Positions 25,872-34,246 of a stretch of 64,000 nucleotides of DNA are shown in pieces (the stretch's first letter is position 1; each line of letters starts with the position of its first letter). The stretch lies in NCBI RefSeq assembly GCF_030811835.1, contig NZ_JAUSRO010000012.1, forward strand, positions 1 to 64,000, in the 5' to 3' direction. The notes under the pieces were generated by a model. The model had not been told where the DNA came from. It did no database searches and saw only the letters and a program-made list of their open reading frames with translations. This DNA is from Variovorax ginsengisoli (lineage in GTDB: Bacteria > Pseudomonadota > Gammaproteobacteria > Burkholderiales > Burkholderiaceae_C). Both the position numbers and the translations under genes were made by a program.

Positions 25872-27092
25872 TCAGACCAACGCGAGGTCCTGGGGCACCA
25901 CCCCGCCAAACACCCGGTCGAGCTGCGCGGGCGAGAGCCCGTACATGCGTGCGAACAGTCCGCCGAACACGGCGCGGTACTCGTTGATCACCGGATAGTC
26001 GCGGTTCTGGAACAGCGTGGCCGGCGACAGCGCGACCTGTTCGCCGACCACGCGGCCACCGGCCTGCGCCGACAGGCCGCCGCCAAGCACCCAGTACACC
26101 GTGCCGTGCCCGTGGTCGGTACCCTTGTTGCCGTTTTCGCGAAAGGTGCGGCCGAATTCGCTGATGACGACGACCACCGTGTCGCGCCAGGCTTCTTCGC
26201 CCATCTCCTCGGCAAACCCCGCCACGCCGCGGCCGAGTTCGTCCAGGCGGTTGGCCAGGTAGCCCGTGGCCGCGCCTTGGCCGACGTGGGTGTCCCAGCC
26301 ACCGACATCGACGAAGCCGAGATCGAAGCGCTCGCGCATGAGCAGCGCCATGCGGCGTGCCAACAGCTCGAAGCCCTGTGCCGTCATGGCATTGCGACTG
26401 GCGGCGTCCATTTCGAGCTTGACGGTGCGCGTCACCTCGTCGCGCACCTGGAAGCCCTCGGCCACCTGCTGGGCCAGCGCGGTGTTGCGGTACATGCGTT
26501 CGATCACACGGCTGCGCGCTGCGTCGATGCCCTGGCGCCCGACGTTGCCCAGCGCCATGTTGGCGGCCTTGAACTGGCCGCGCAGCATGATCGGCAACTG
26601 GTCGGTGAAAGCAATGGGCGACACCGCGGCCAGCGGACCGCCCCCCAGAACGCTGGCCAGCCGGTTGAGAAAACCCGAACGATAGTCGCGCCCGCGGTCG
26701 AGCGCCTGGCCGAGCTCGATGGCGTCTTGCGTCTCGAAGTGGCTGCGCGTGAGGTCGTCGATGCCGGCAAACGGGATGAAGGCGGCCTCGCGCTTCTGGA
26801 ACAGCGGCAGCACGCTCGACGCGAGCACGGGATGCAGGCCCCAGGTCGTGTCCAGCGCGACGGCGCCTCCCGCCTGCCCCGGCCGTGGCACGGCGATGGT
26901 GGGCCGTGAAGCGTCGTAGAACGCGCGCGCCTCGCCGCCGATGGGCACCAGCAGGTTCGCGCAGTCGTACGCGCCCCGCAGGAAAACGACCAGCAGCTTG
27001 GCGCTGCCGGCCGCGGGTGCGGCCATCAGCCGCGCCGCGCCACCGGCCAGCGGCGCGGCGGCCAGCATCTTCAGGATATGTCGACGTTGCAT
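25872..27092 (-). CDS. DUF1501 protein with Tat-type signal
   Basis: The product is 406 aa. The N terminus MQRRHILKMLAAAPLAGGAARLMAAP has an RRxxLK-like twin-arginine signal. The body has DUF1501 features: LLVVFLRGAYDCANLLVPIG (about 33-52), GWDTHVGQGA, and VVVVISEFGRTFREN followed by GTDHGHGTVYWVLGGG. This resembles sulfatase/alkaline-phosphatase superfamily metal sites. It lies 33 bp downstream of the DUF1800 gene with an AAGGAAC ribosome-binding site. The two families are regularly paired, but their biochemical role is not established. Confidence 0.88.
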   Translation of the reverse strand: MQRRHILKMLAAAPLAGGAARLMAAPAAGSAKLLVVFLRGAYDCANLLVPIGGEARAFYDASRPTIAVPRPGQAGGAVALDTTWGLHPVLASSVLPLFQKREAAFIPFAGIDDLTRSHFETQDAIELGQALDRGRDYRSGFLNRLASVLGGGPLAAVSPIAFTDQLPIMLRGQFKAANMALGNVGRQGIDAARSRVIERMYRNTALAQQVAEGFQVRDEVTRTVKLEMDAASRNAMTAQGFELLARRMALLMRERFDLGFVDVGGWDTHVGQGAATGYLANRLDELGRGVAGFAEEMGEEAWRDTVVVVISEFGRTFRENGNKGTDHGHGTVYWVLGGGLSAQAGGRVVGEQVALSPATLFQNRDYPVINEYRAVFGGLFARMYGLSPAQLDRVFGGVVPQDLALV

Positions 27093-27125
27093 GGCGGTTC
27101 CTTTCAGCGCAGGTCCTGGGGTGAT

Positions 27126-28763
27126 TCAGCGGTGCATGTGTTCGGGTGACGCCAGCAGGAAGGTGTTCCAGTCCGGCGCCGACGTCGCCTGCGCGAGCGC
27201 CTCGCGTGTGTCGGCGCTCCAGCCGGGCATGGCAGTGCGCACCGCCCGGGACGCAGCCAGGGCTGGCAATGCCGGGACGGCGGCGGCCGGCGCATCGGCC
27301 GCGCGGAACAGCACGCCGCCGTTGGCGCCGATCGCGCGCGCGATCTCGAAGCGCGTCGCCATCTGGCCGGCGCTGGCCCAGGCGTCCTGCGTCAGCGGGT
27401 AGCCGTCGGGCGTCGCATGGGTGTAGAGCGGCTCCCCCATCCGGTCGATCCAGCCCAGCATGGGACCGACATTGGTGACCACCCGGTCGTCATAGGCCAG
27501 CCGCACGCTGCCGATGACATAGTGCAGCGGATCGCTGAACTTGCGGCCGAGCGACGCGCTGAACTCGGGCGACTCGAACATCGTCGTCAACACGGCCGCA
27601 ATGTCGCCGTCGCTGCGCATGAAGGTCGCGGCCATGCGCTCGACCAGCGCAAGCGGCGGCGCATCGGAGACAAAGTAGACGGCCAGCTTGCGGGAGACGA
27701 ACCGTGCCGTGGCCAGCGCACGCGCCAGCCGGTCGAGTGCCTCGTCGACCTCGGCCAGCCCGCGCTGCGTCATGGGCTGGCCCAACAGGGTCTTCGGGCC
27801 GAAGTCATGGCGGGCCGGGTTGAATTCGAACAGGCCCTGCTGCACGTAGGCGCCCTGCAGCTCGGGCCGAAGCCGCGGCGGCGGCGCGTCCGAACCGCGC
27901 AGCGTGACGCCGACGCCGGTCAGCACCCGGGCGAGCTCCTGCACGTCGGCCTGTGTGTAGCCACTGCCGACCCCCAGCGTGTGAAGCTCCATCAGCTCGC
28001 GCGCATAGTTCTCGTTGATGCGGTTGGCCGCGTTCTGCGCGTTGTCGAGGTAGCGCAACATCGCCGGATGGTGCGCCGTGGCGCCCAGCAGATCCCGAAA
28101 GCGCCCGAGCGCATGCGGCCGGATGGCCGTTTCCTCGTAGTCGCCCACCAGTGCGCGCAGGTTGTCCTTGCGCGCATCCACGTTGAAGTGGTTCATCCAG
28201 AACCACGTCATCTGCTCCTGCAGCTGGTGAGGCGAATAGAGCGCACGCAGCACGGCGCGTTGCCTGGCCTCGCGCAGCAACGCATTGAGCCGGGCCTGGT
28301 ACTCGCGCTGCGCTGCCTTCTTCTGGTCGTCGTCGGTGAGCGCCTGGGCGGCGGCGCGCTGCGCTTCGAGCGACACGGCCAGTTGATCGACGGGCGTCCG
28401 CGTCAGCGCCATCGCATCGATCTGCGCCTGGGCTGCGGGCGGCAAGCCGGCTGCATCCGGATGCAACTGCGCGCGCAGCCAGGCCGGCAGGCCCGCGTGG
28501 GCGAGCTGTTCAGCGCTGCTCGCGTTGGCACCCCAGGCGACCCGATCGAGCCATTGCAGCTGGGTGGCGCCGTCTGTGGCCGACACGCGCGGCAGAGGGA
28601 AGGATGCAGCCGTAACACCGGCCGCAGCGCCGCGCGAACCTGGCGGTCCGGGAGACCCCGGCACGGCACAGGCCGCGAGCAACAGCGCCGACGCGCAAAG
28701 TGTGGTCGCCGTCCGTGCGCGCCAACCAAGTACAGAGACGCTGGACTGCCGTGTCTTGAGCAT
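27126..28763 (-). CDS. DUF1800 family lipoprotein
   Basis: The product is 545 aa. The start is MLKTRQSS at 28763, preceded by AGGGGTGATC. The signal sequence ends in the lipobox LLAAC (about residue 32), so the protein should be lipid-anchored. DUF1800 features follow: LDRVAWGAN near the N terminus, EQMTWFWMNHFNVDARK (about 183-199), INENYARELMELHTLGV, and a C-terminal HATPDGYPLTQDAWASAGQM. It is the first gene of the pair with the DUF1501 protein. Both are exported. No enzymatic activity can be assigned. Confidence 0.88.
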   Translation of the reverse strand: MLKTRQSSVSVLGWRARTATTLCASALLLAACAVPGSPGPPGSRGAAAGVTAASFPLPRVSATDGATQLQWLDRVAWGANASSAEQLAHAGLPAWLRAQLHPDAAGLPPAAQAQIDAMALTRTPVDQLAVSLEAQRAAAQALTDDDQKKAAQREYQARLNALLREARQRAVLRALYSPHQLQEQMTWFWMNHFNVDARKDNLRALVGDYEETAIRPHALGRFRDLLGATAHHPAMLRYLDNAQNAANRINENYARELMELHTLGVGSGYTQADVQELARVLTGVGVTLRGSDAPPPRLRPELQGAYVQQGLFEFNPARHDFGPKTLLGQPMTQRGLAEVDEALDRLARALATARFVSRKLAVYFVSDAPPLALVERMAATFMRSDGDIAAVLTTMFESPEFSASLGRKFSDPLHYVIGSVRLAYDDRVVTNVGPMLGWIDRMGEPLYTHATPDGYPLTQDAWASAGQMATRFEIARAIGANGGVLFRAADAPAAAVPALPALAASRAVRTAMPGWSADTREALAQATSAPDWNTFLLASPEHMHR

Positions 28764-28903
28764 GATCACCCCTGTGAGCTGCCAATGCGCCGTGCACGGC
28801 ATGCTGCTCCCTCAACCCCCAGGTCCTCTTTCGCGTTGACGGGCTTTACATCGTCAAGGTAACGATGCGCAAGGACGGCGCTTGCCTTGCGCCGGACGGC
28901 GGA

Positions 28904-29578
28904 TCAGGCGGTCGCGGTGGCCGCCGGTGCCGCGCCGGCGATCTGCCGCAGCGCGCGCTCGAACACCTCGACCGGCTGGCCACCCGAGATCAGGTGCTGG
29001 TCGTTGATGATGATCGCAGGCACGGAATGGATGCCGGCCTCGGTGTACATGCGCTCGCGCTCGCGGGTTTCCAGGGCGTACGCGTCACTCGCCAGGATGG
29101 CGCGGGCGCGCACCGGGTCGAGGCCGGCATCGGTTGCCGCACGCACCAGGAGTTCGACGTCCGACGGGTTCTCGCCGTCGGTGAAATAGGCCTGCAGCAG
29201 CCGTTTCTTCAGCGCGATCTGCTTGCCCTGGCCTTCCAGCTCGGCCCAATGCAGCAAGCGGTGCGCGTCGAAGGTGTTCCAGATGCGCTTGCGCTTGTGC
29301 AGGCCAAAGTCGAAACCCACCGCAGCACCCCGCTCGCGAATGTTCGCCGCGTTGGCGGCCGCCTGCGCCTCGGTGATGCCGTACTTGCGCGTCAGGTGTT
29401 CGATCGTGTCTTCGCCCTCGGCGGCCATCTGCGGATTCAGCTCGAAGGGCTGGAAATGCAGGTCCGCGCTCACGTCTGGCGCCACCCGCTGCAACGCCGT
29501 CTCCAGCGCACTGAGCCCGATGGCGCACCAGGGGCAGGACACATCGGAGACGAAATCGATCTTGAGGCGGGAGGTCAT
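28904..29578 (-). CDS. DsbA-family oxidoreductase, FrnE-like
   Basis: The product is 224 aa with no signal peptide, so probably cytoplasmic. The thioredoxin-fold active site is SCPWC (Cys15, Cys18), and the cis-proline region is GIHSVPAIIINDQHLISGGQ (about 180-199). A helical insertion between them is typical of DsbA-like proteins. FrnE homologues are thiol-disulfide oxidoreductases or isomerases, and some are polyketide-type. Ninety bases separate it from pcaD, so it may share the operon's transcript or have its own promoter. Confidence 0.88.
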   Translation of the reverse strand: MTSRLKIDFVSDVSCPWCAIGLSALETALQRVAPDVSADLHFQPFELNPQMAAEGEDTIEHLTRKYGITEAQAAANAANIRERGAAVGFDFGLHKRKRIWNTFDAHRLLHWAELEGQGKQIALKKRLLQAYFTDGENPSDVELLVRAATDAGLDPVRARAILASDAYALETRERERMYTEAGIHSVPAIIINDQHLISGGQPVEVFERALRQIAGAAPAATATA

Positions 29579-29668
29579 CGGCAGTGCTTTCCAGGCTGGT
29601 CAGGGGCTCCCATGATGGGGCCGCCGCCGCCGATTTCAAGCCTGCCTACGCCGATCACCCCACTGGCG

Positions 29669-30433
29669 TCACTGGCTGCGCCAGAAGTTCACCAGCAGTT
29701 CGACGAACCGCTCGGGCAACTCCACCGCGCTCAGGTGCGCCGCATCGATGGTGGCGAGCGTCGCGCCGGGAATGGCGGCAACCATCTGTTCGGACATGGC
29801 CATCGGCGTGGCCAGGTCCTGCGTGCCGCCGATGACGAGCGTGGGCACCTTCAGGCGGCGGTTGCTCTCGCGAAAATCGATGGCGGCCACACCGTTGACG
29901 CTGGCGATGTAGCTGGCGGCATCGGTGGCGACCAGCATGGCGTGCAGCTTTGCCGCCGCGGCGGCACCCTCCGGCGTGGCGGCGAAGGCGGGTGTCAGCC
30001 AGCGCTCGACAGCGCCCGGTGCAACGGCGCCCACGCCTTCGGCCTGCACACGGGCGGCGCGTGCGGTCCACGGCGCCTGATCGGGGTAGTGCGATGCCGA
30101 ATTGGCGATGACCACGTCCCGCAGCAGTTCGGGCCGGTGCAGCGCCAGCGCCTGCGCCGTCATGCCACCCATCGACAGTCCGACGAAATGCACAGGCTCT
30201 GCACCGGCCTCGCGTTCGATCAGCGCGGCCGCGTCGGCGGCCAGCATGTCCATGGTCAGCGGGCCCGCCACCTGCTCGGAGCCACCGTGATTGCGGTGGT
30301 CGTAGCGGATCACCGTGTGTGCGCGTGCAAGCAGCGCGGCCACGCCGTCCCACATGTGGAGGTTGCAGCCGAGGGCATGGCTCAGCACGACGATCGGGCC
30401 CTGCCCTTCGCGGACGACGTTCAAACGGGTCAT
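29669..30433 (-). CDS. pcaD: 3-oxoadipate enol-lactonase (alpha/beta hydrolase)
   Basis: The product is 254 aa. The nucleophile elbow is GLSMG (Ser87) in an alpha/beta-hydrolase fold with oxyanion region LSHALGCNLHMWDG (about 17-30) and catalytic His in TIDAAHLSAVELPE. The sequence and its place after pcaB and pcaC fit hydrolysis of 3-oxoadipate enol-lactone to 3-oxoadipate. It overlaps the MFS gene by ATGA, indicating translational coupling. It is the last gene of the operon. Confidence 0.9.
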   Translation of the reverse strand: MTRLNVVREGQGPIVVLSHALGCNLHMWDGVAALLARAHTVIRYDHRNHGGSEQVAGPLTMDMLAADAAALIEREAGAEPVHFVGLSMGGMTAQALALHRPELLRDVVIANSASHYPDQAPWTARAARVQAEGVGAVAPGAVERWLTPAFAATPEGAAAAAKLHAMLVATDAASYIASVNGVAAIDFRESNRRLKVPTLVIGGTQDLATPMAMSEQMVAAIPGATLATIDAAHLSAVELPERFVELLVNFWRSQ

Positions 30434-31671
30434 GAGGTGGTTTCCTTGGAGGTTCGATGAAGCGGCTGCAGGCGTGGCAGCCAGAAGAATGCAATGAAAA
30501 AGAGCACGACGCCGGCCAGCGCCATCGGCACCACCATCGGCAGCGCGCCGTTGCTGAAAGCCGGGTCGACGAAGGTCGCTGCGACCTGGCCGATGACGAA
30601 GGCCACCAGCATCATGCCGAAGCCCGACCACGACACCGCCCGCCCGGCCAGGTGCGGCAGGTCGCCCACCGCACCCGCCTGCCCGCAGGGCTGGTGGATG
30701 CCGTGGCCCATGACGTACACCGCATGGCCCACAAGCAGCGGCCAGGGGCTCAGGGGCACCAGCCAGCAGCCCACGAGCTGGATGAGCGGTCCGCCCACGC
30801 TGAGCATCGAGGCGAACTGCACCGCCTGTACAGAGCCCACCCGATGCAGCAGGCGGCGGCACAGCATGGTGCTGAAGACATAGACCAGCGAGCCGCCCGC
30901 CGGAATCCACCCGTACAGCGCCGGCGAAAAACCAAGGTAGCCGATATAGACCATCGGCGACAGCAGCAGGAACGCGAACACGCCCCCGTAGGTCGAAGCG
31001 GCGAGCGAAGCCCAGGCGCGAAAGCGCTGGCTCGCGAACACGTCGCGCAGGCCGCCTTTCGGCGCTGCAGCCGTGCCCGACGCCTGCATGCCGATGTCGG
31101 CAAGCCCCCGCTGTCGTGTCTCGCCGAAGTAGCGCAGGCACAGCAGCCACAACAGCGCCGCATACACCGCCATGCCGCCGAGCACCCAGCGCCAGCCGCC
31201 CCACTGCACGGCAAAGGCGCCGGCCAGCGGCGCAATCAGCGCGACCACGCCGAGCCCGGTCAGTCCGCGCGCCATGATGTGCGGGCCCTCGTGCGCCGGA
31301 TACAGGTCGCGCACCGCCGCCCGCGCGCACACGAGGATCGCGGCCATCGCAAAGCCCTGCAGCCCGCGGCAGACGACCAGGGTCGGCACGTTGGTTGCCA
31401 GCACGCAGCCTAGCGCGGCCAGCGCATAGCAGGCCAGCCCGCTCAGCAGCACCGGCCGGCGACCGAAGCGGTCGGACAACGGCCCGCAGGGCAACTGGCC
31501 GATGCCAAAGCACAGCACGAAGACAGTGAGCGTGGCGCTGGCCGCCCCCATCTCCAGCGCAATGGCCGGCAGCGCCGGCAGGTAGCTGTCGGTCGCCACT
31601 GGCTGCGCAGCCAGCAGCAGTGGCAGCAGCAGCGCGAAGGTCACGCCCCGTCCTGGGGCCACACCGCTCAC
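30430..31671 (-). CDS. MFS transporter, Bcr/CflA type, in the pca operon
   Basis: The product is 413 aa with 12 predicted transmembrane segments. The loop 2-3 motif GPLSDRFGRRPVLLSG (about 63-78) is the MFS signature. ATDSYLPALPAIALEMGAASATLTVFVL at the N terminus is typical of the Bcr/CflA drug-proton group. The start is GTG at 31671, overlapping pcaC's stop (GTGA), and its end overlaps pcaD (ATGA). The tight coupling suggests it moves a pathway compound such as an aromatic or dicarboxylic acid, but the sequence class is that of exporters, so the direction is open. Confidence 0.85.
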   Translation of the reverse strand: MSGVAPGRGVTFALLLPLLLAAQPVATDSYLPALPAIALEMGAASATLTVFVLCFGIGQLPCGPLSDRFGRRPVLLSGLACYALAALGCVLATNVPTLVVCRGLQGFAMAAILVCARAAVRDLYPAHEGPHIMARGLTGLGVVALIAPLAGAFAVQWGGWRWVLGGMAVYAALLWLLCLRYFGETRQRGLADIGMQASGTAAAPKGGLRDVFASQRFRAWASLAASTYGGVFAFLLLSPMVYIGYLGFSPALYGWIPAGGSLVYVFSTMLCRRLLHRVGSVQAVQFASMLSVGGPLIQLVGCWLVPLSPWPLLVGHAVYVMGHGIHQPCGQAGAVGDLPHLAGRAVSWSGFGMMLVAFVIGQVAATFVDPAFSNGALPMVVPMALAGVVLFFIAFFWLPRLQPLHRTSKETTS

Positions 31672-32096
31672 TTCGGCAGGTCCGCGAGCAGGCCCTTTTC
31701 ACGCAGGATGCCGGTGGCGATGCCGAAGGCGTGGTTGGCCACCGGAACGCCGCAGTAGATGGCAGACATCATGATCACTTCCTTGATGTCGTCGGGCGTG
31801 AGCCGCGACTCGGGAGGGCCGTCGAGCGCTGCGCGCACGTGCATCGCAAACTCCTCGTAGGCATGGATGCCCAGCATCATCGACAGCACCATGAAGCGGC
31901 GCGTCTTGTCGCCCAGCGCCGGACGGCCCCAGATGTCGTTCCACGCATGACGGGTGATGAGTTCCTGGAATTCGGCGTTGAAGCCATTGCGGTTGGCCAG
32001 CGATTTGTCGACCCAGGCGTCGCCCAGCACGCGGCGCCGGTTCAGGAGGCCATCTTCATAGTCGTTGGCGGGCGGGGTCATGTCACTGGCGCTCAT
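31668..32096 (-). CDS. pcaC: 4-carboxymuconolactone decarboxylase
   Basis: The product is 142 aa. The AhpD-like/CMD helical domain shows TRHAWNDIWGRPALGDKTRR (about 51-70) and HVRAALDGPPESRLTPDDIKEVIM. The start is MSASDMTPP at 32096 with an AGGAAG ribosome-binding site. It decarboxylates 4-carboxymuconolactone to the enol-lactone used by PcaD. It is 13 bp downstream of pcaB. Confidence 0.93.
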   Translation of the reverse strand: MSASDMTPPANDYEDGLLNRRRVLGDAWVDKSLANRNGFNAEFQELITRHAWNDIWGRPALGDKTRRFMVLSMMLGIHAYEEFAMHVRAALDGPPESRLTPDDIKEVIMMSAIYCGVPVANHAFGIATGILREKGLLADLPK

Positions 32097-32109
32097 CGTT
32101 TCTTCCTGG

Positions 32110-33348
32110 TCAAGCATCGGGATTGATCTTGCGGGCGGGCGCTGCAACGCGCAGGGCCTGCCATTGCTGGCGCAGCGCGTCGAGTTCGCGCAGCGTGGTC
32201 TCACCGGCCTGCACGGCGAGCGCGGGATCGAACCACTCGTCGGCCGCATCGCGCGGCAGTTCGGCGCGCAGATGGTCGATGTTGGCGCGCATGCGCACGG
32301 CATCGACCTGCAAGCCCGGCAGCACGCCGGCGAGCGCGTGCAGGCTGCCGTGCGCGGACATCATCAGCTGGGGCCACTCGGCCAGTTCGGCCTGCCAGGC
32401 GCCGAGCGCGCGTTCGTGCTGCTGCGGCATGGCGGCCAGCAAGGTCGCCACGCGCTGGGGCGCACGATGCGCGGCGGCCAGGGCCACCATCGAGGCCACT
32501 GGGTTACGCTTGTGCGGCATGGCCGATGAACCGCCACGGCCGGGCTCGCTCGGCTCGGCCACTTCGCCGACCTCGTACTGGCCCATCAGCGAAATGTCGA
32601 GCGCGATCTTGCCCAGGCTGCCGGTGAGAAGGCCCAGCTCACAGCCCAGCGCGACCCATTCGTCGCGCTGTGTGTGCCAAGTGGCGCCCGGATCGCCCAG
32701 GCCCAGCGCCTGCGCCATGCGCGCGCGCACCGCCGGGCCCTGGCCCTTCATTTGCGCGAGCGTGCCGATGGCACCGCCCAACTGCACGTTCAAGGCGCGG
32801 CGCGATGCTTCGCGCAGCCGCGCGCGGCTGCGTACCAGGGGCGCCAGCCAGCCCGCGCACTTGAAACCGAAGCTGGTGACCGAAGCCGGCTGCATCAGGG
32901 TGCGCGCCAGGATCGGCGTGGCTGCATGGCGGCTGGCCTGCTGCAGCAGCGCATCGATGGCACGGTCGAGATCGGCTTCGATCAACGCCAGCGCCTCGCG
33001 CGTGACCAGCGCCATGGCGGTGTCGATCACGTCCTGGCTGGTACCGCCCAGATGCACGAAGGGCAAGGCCTCGGCGTTGAACATCGCGACCGATTCCTTC
33101 AGGCTTTTGACCAGCGGAATGGCGACACTGCCGGCGCGGCCGCTGTCGCGCACGATCTTCGCAACGTCGAACAGTTCGACCTTGCAGCTGCCCGCGATCG
33201 ATTGCGCGGCCGAGGCCGGAATCAGGCCAACGGTCGCCTGCGCGCTCGCGAGTTCGGATTCGAAGCGCAGCATCGCGGCCACGAACTGGCTGTCGCTGAA
33301 CGCGTCCAGCACCTGGGGGGTGGAGAGAAAGCCGTCGAAGATGCTCAT
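32110..33348 (-). CDS. pcaB: 3-carboxy-cis,cis-muconate cycloisomerase
   Basis: The product is 412 aa of the fumarase/aspartase superfamily. The superfamily signature is GRGGSSAMPHKRNPV (about 270-284), and the substrate-loop region is HLGGTSQDVIDTAM (about 98-111). It cyclises 3-carboxymuconate in the protocatechuate branch of the beta-ketoadipate pathway. pcaC, an MFS gene and pcaD follow. The ring-cleaving enzyme PcaGH is not in the window. Confidence 0.93.
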   Translation of the reverse strand: MSIFDGFLSTPQVLDAFSDSQFVAAMLRFESELASAQATVGLIPASAAQSIAGSCKVELFDVAKIVRDSGRAGSVAIPLVKSLKESVAMFNAEALPFVHLGGTSQDVIDTAMALVTREALALIEADLDRAIDALLQQASRHAATPILARTLMQPASVTSFGFKCAGWLAPLVRSRARLREASRRALNVQLGGAIGTLAQMKGQGPAVRARMAQALGLGDPGATWHTQRDEWVALGCELGLLTGSLGKIALDISLMGQYEVGEVAEPSEPGRGGSSAMPHKRNPVASMVALAAAHRAPQRVATLLAAMPQQHERALGAWQAELAEWPQLMMSAHGSLHALAGVLPGLQVDAVRMRANIDHLRAELPRDAADEWFDPALAVQAGETTLRELDALRQQWQALRVAAPARKINPDA

Positions 33349-33373
33349 GATCGGTGTGCGGTGGCGGATCGGC

Positions 33374-34207
33374 TCAGTACTGGATCTGCGCCGTCGCGCG
33401 CAGCTCGTCGGCCGTCGCGGTGCCGAAGCCGAAGAATTCGAGGTAGGCGGGGATCATCTCGAAGAGCATGTCGGTGCCGACCTGGACGGCGCAGCCCTTG
33501 TCCTTGGCCGCCTGCAGCAACGGCGTGTATTCGCTCTTCATCACGACCTCGCCCACGAAAGTGTCCGGCGAGATGCGTTCGACATCGAACGGCAGGGGGT
33601 CATCGGGCTTCATGCCCAGCGGCGTTGCGTTGACCACGATATCGAAGCCGGCCGGGTCCCTGGAACCGGTCTGCACCCGCAGCTGCGGGTAGTGTTCGCG
33701 CAGCCGCGCGGCCAGCGCCTGCGCGGAGGCATCGCTCACGTCGAACAGCATCATCTCGGCAGCGCCGGCCGCGGCGATGGACGCTGCAATGGCCGAGCCC
33801 ACGCCGCCGCTGCCCGAGACCAGCACACGCGTGCCCTTGAACAGCCGGCCCTTGCGCTCCACGCCGCGCACGAACCCCGCGCCGTCGAACTGGTCGCCCA
33901 GCAACGTGCCGTCGGGCCGCAGCAGGATGGCGTTGCAGGCACCGGCGATTTTTGCGGTCGGCGTGACCTCGTCGACCAGCGACAGGGTCGCGATCTTGTG
34001 CGGCATGGTCACCAGCGCGCCACGGATGTTGGTGAACCTGAAGATCGACGCGATCGCCGCCGCATAGTCCTCGGACTTGACGCCCATGGGCACGACGACC
34101 GCGTCGATGCCCTTCTTGTCGAACCAGGGGTTGTAGATCATTGGAGCCTTGAAGGACTCCGTGGGGTAGCCCAGGTGGGCGATCAGGGTGGTTTTTCCGG
34201 AGATCAT
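33374..34207 (-). CDS. Shikimate dehydrogenase-like (AroE-like) oxidoreductase 1
   Basis: The product is 277 aa. It has the AroE two-domain fold: catalytic Lys71 (VTMPHK), Asn92 (GACNAI) and Asp108 (FDGAGF), then the NADP-binding motif VSGSGGVGSAIA (about 124-135). The usual N-terminal SxSxSP substrate motif is replaced by TESFKAP (16-22). This argues for a shikimate-dehydrogenase-like enzyme of the SdhL/Ael1 kind rather than biosynthetic AroE. ATG 34207 is chosen over an upstream TTG because AAGAGA precedes it. It lies between AroE-like 2 and pcaB, so a quinate/shikimate-related input to the pca route is possible. Confidence 0.8.
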   Translation of the reverse strand: MISGKTTLIAHLGYPTESFKAPMIYNPWFDKKGIDAVVVPMGVKSEDYAAAIASIFRFTNIRGALVTMPHKIATLSLVDEVTPTAKIAGACNAILLRPDGTLLGDQFDGAGFVRGVERKGRLFKGTRVLVSGSGGVGSAIAASIAAAGAAEMMLFDVSDASAQALAARLREHYPQLRVQTGSRDPAGFDIVVNATPLGMKPDDPLPFDVERISPDTFVGEVVMKSEYTPLLQAAKDKGCAVQVGTDMLFEMIPAYLEFFGFGTATADELRATAQIQY

Positions 34208-34246
34208 TCGGGTCTCTTGCAAAGGTGATGAAGGAACGGTCGCGCG

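Noticed and set aside
33374..34207. Annotation of AroE-like 1 as biosynthetic shikimate dehydrogenase (aroE)
   Set aside because: The N-terminal serine substrate motif is missing and the context is catabolic, so a gene symbol was not given.
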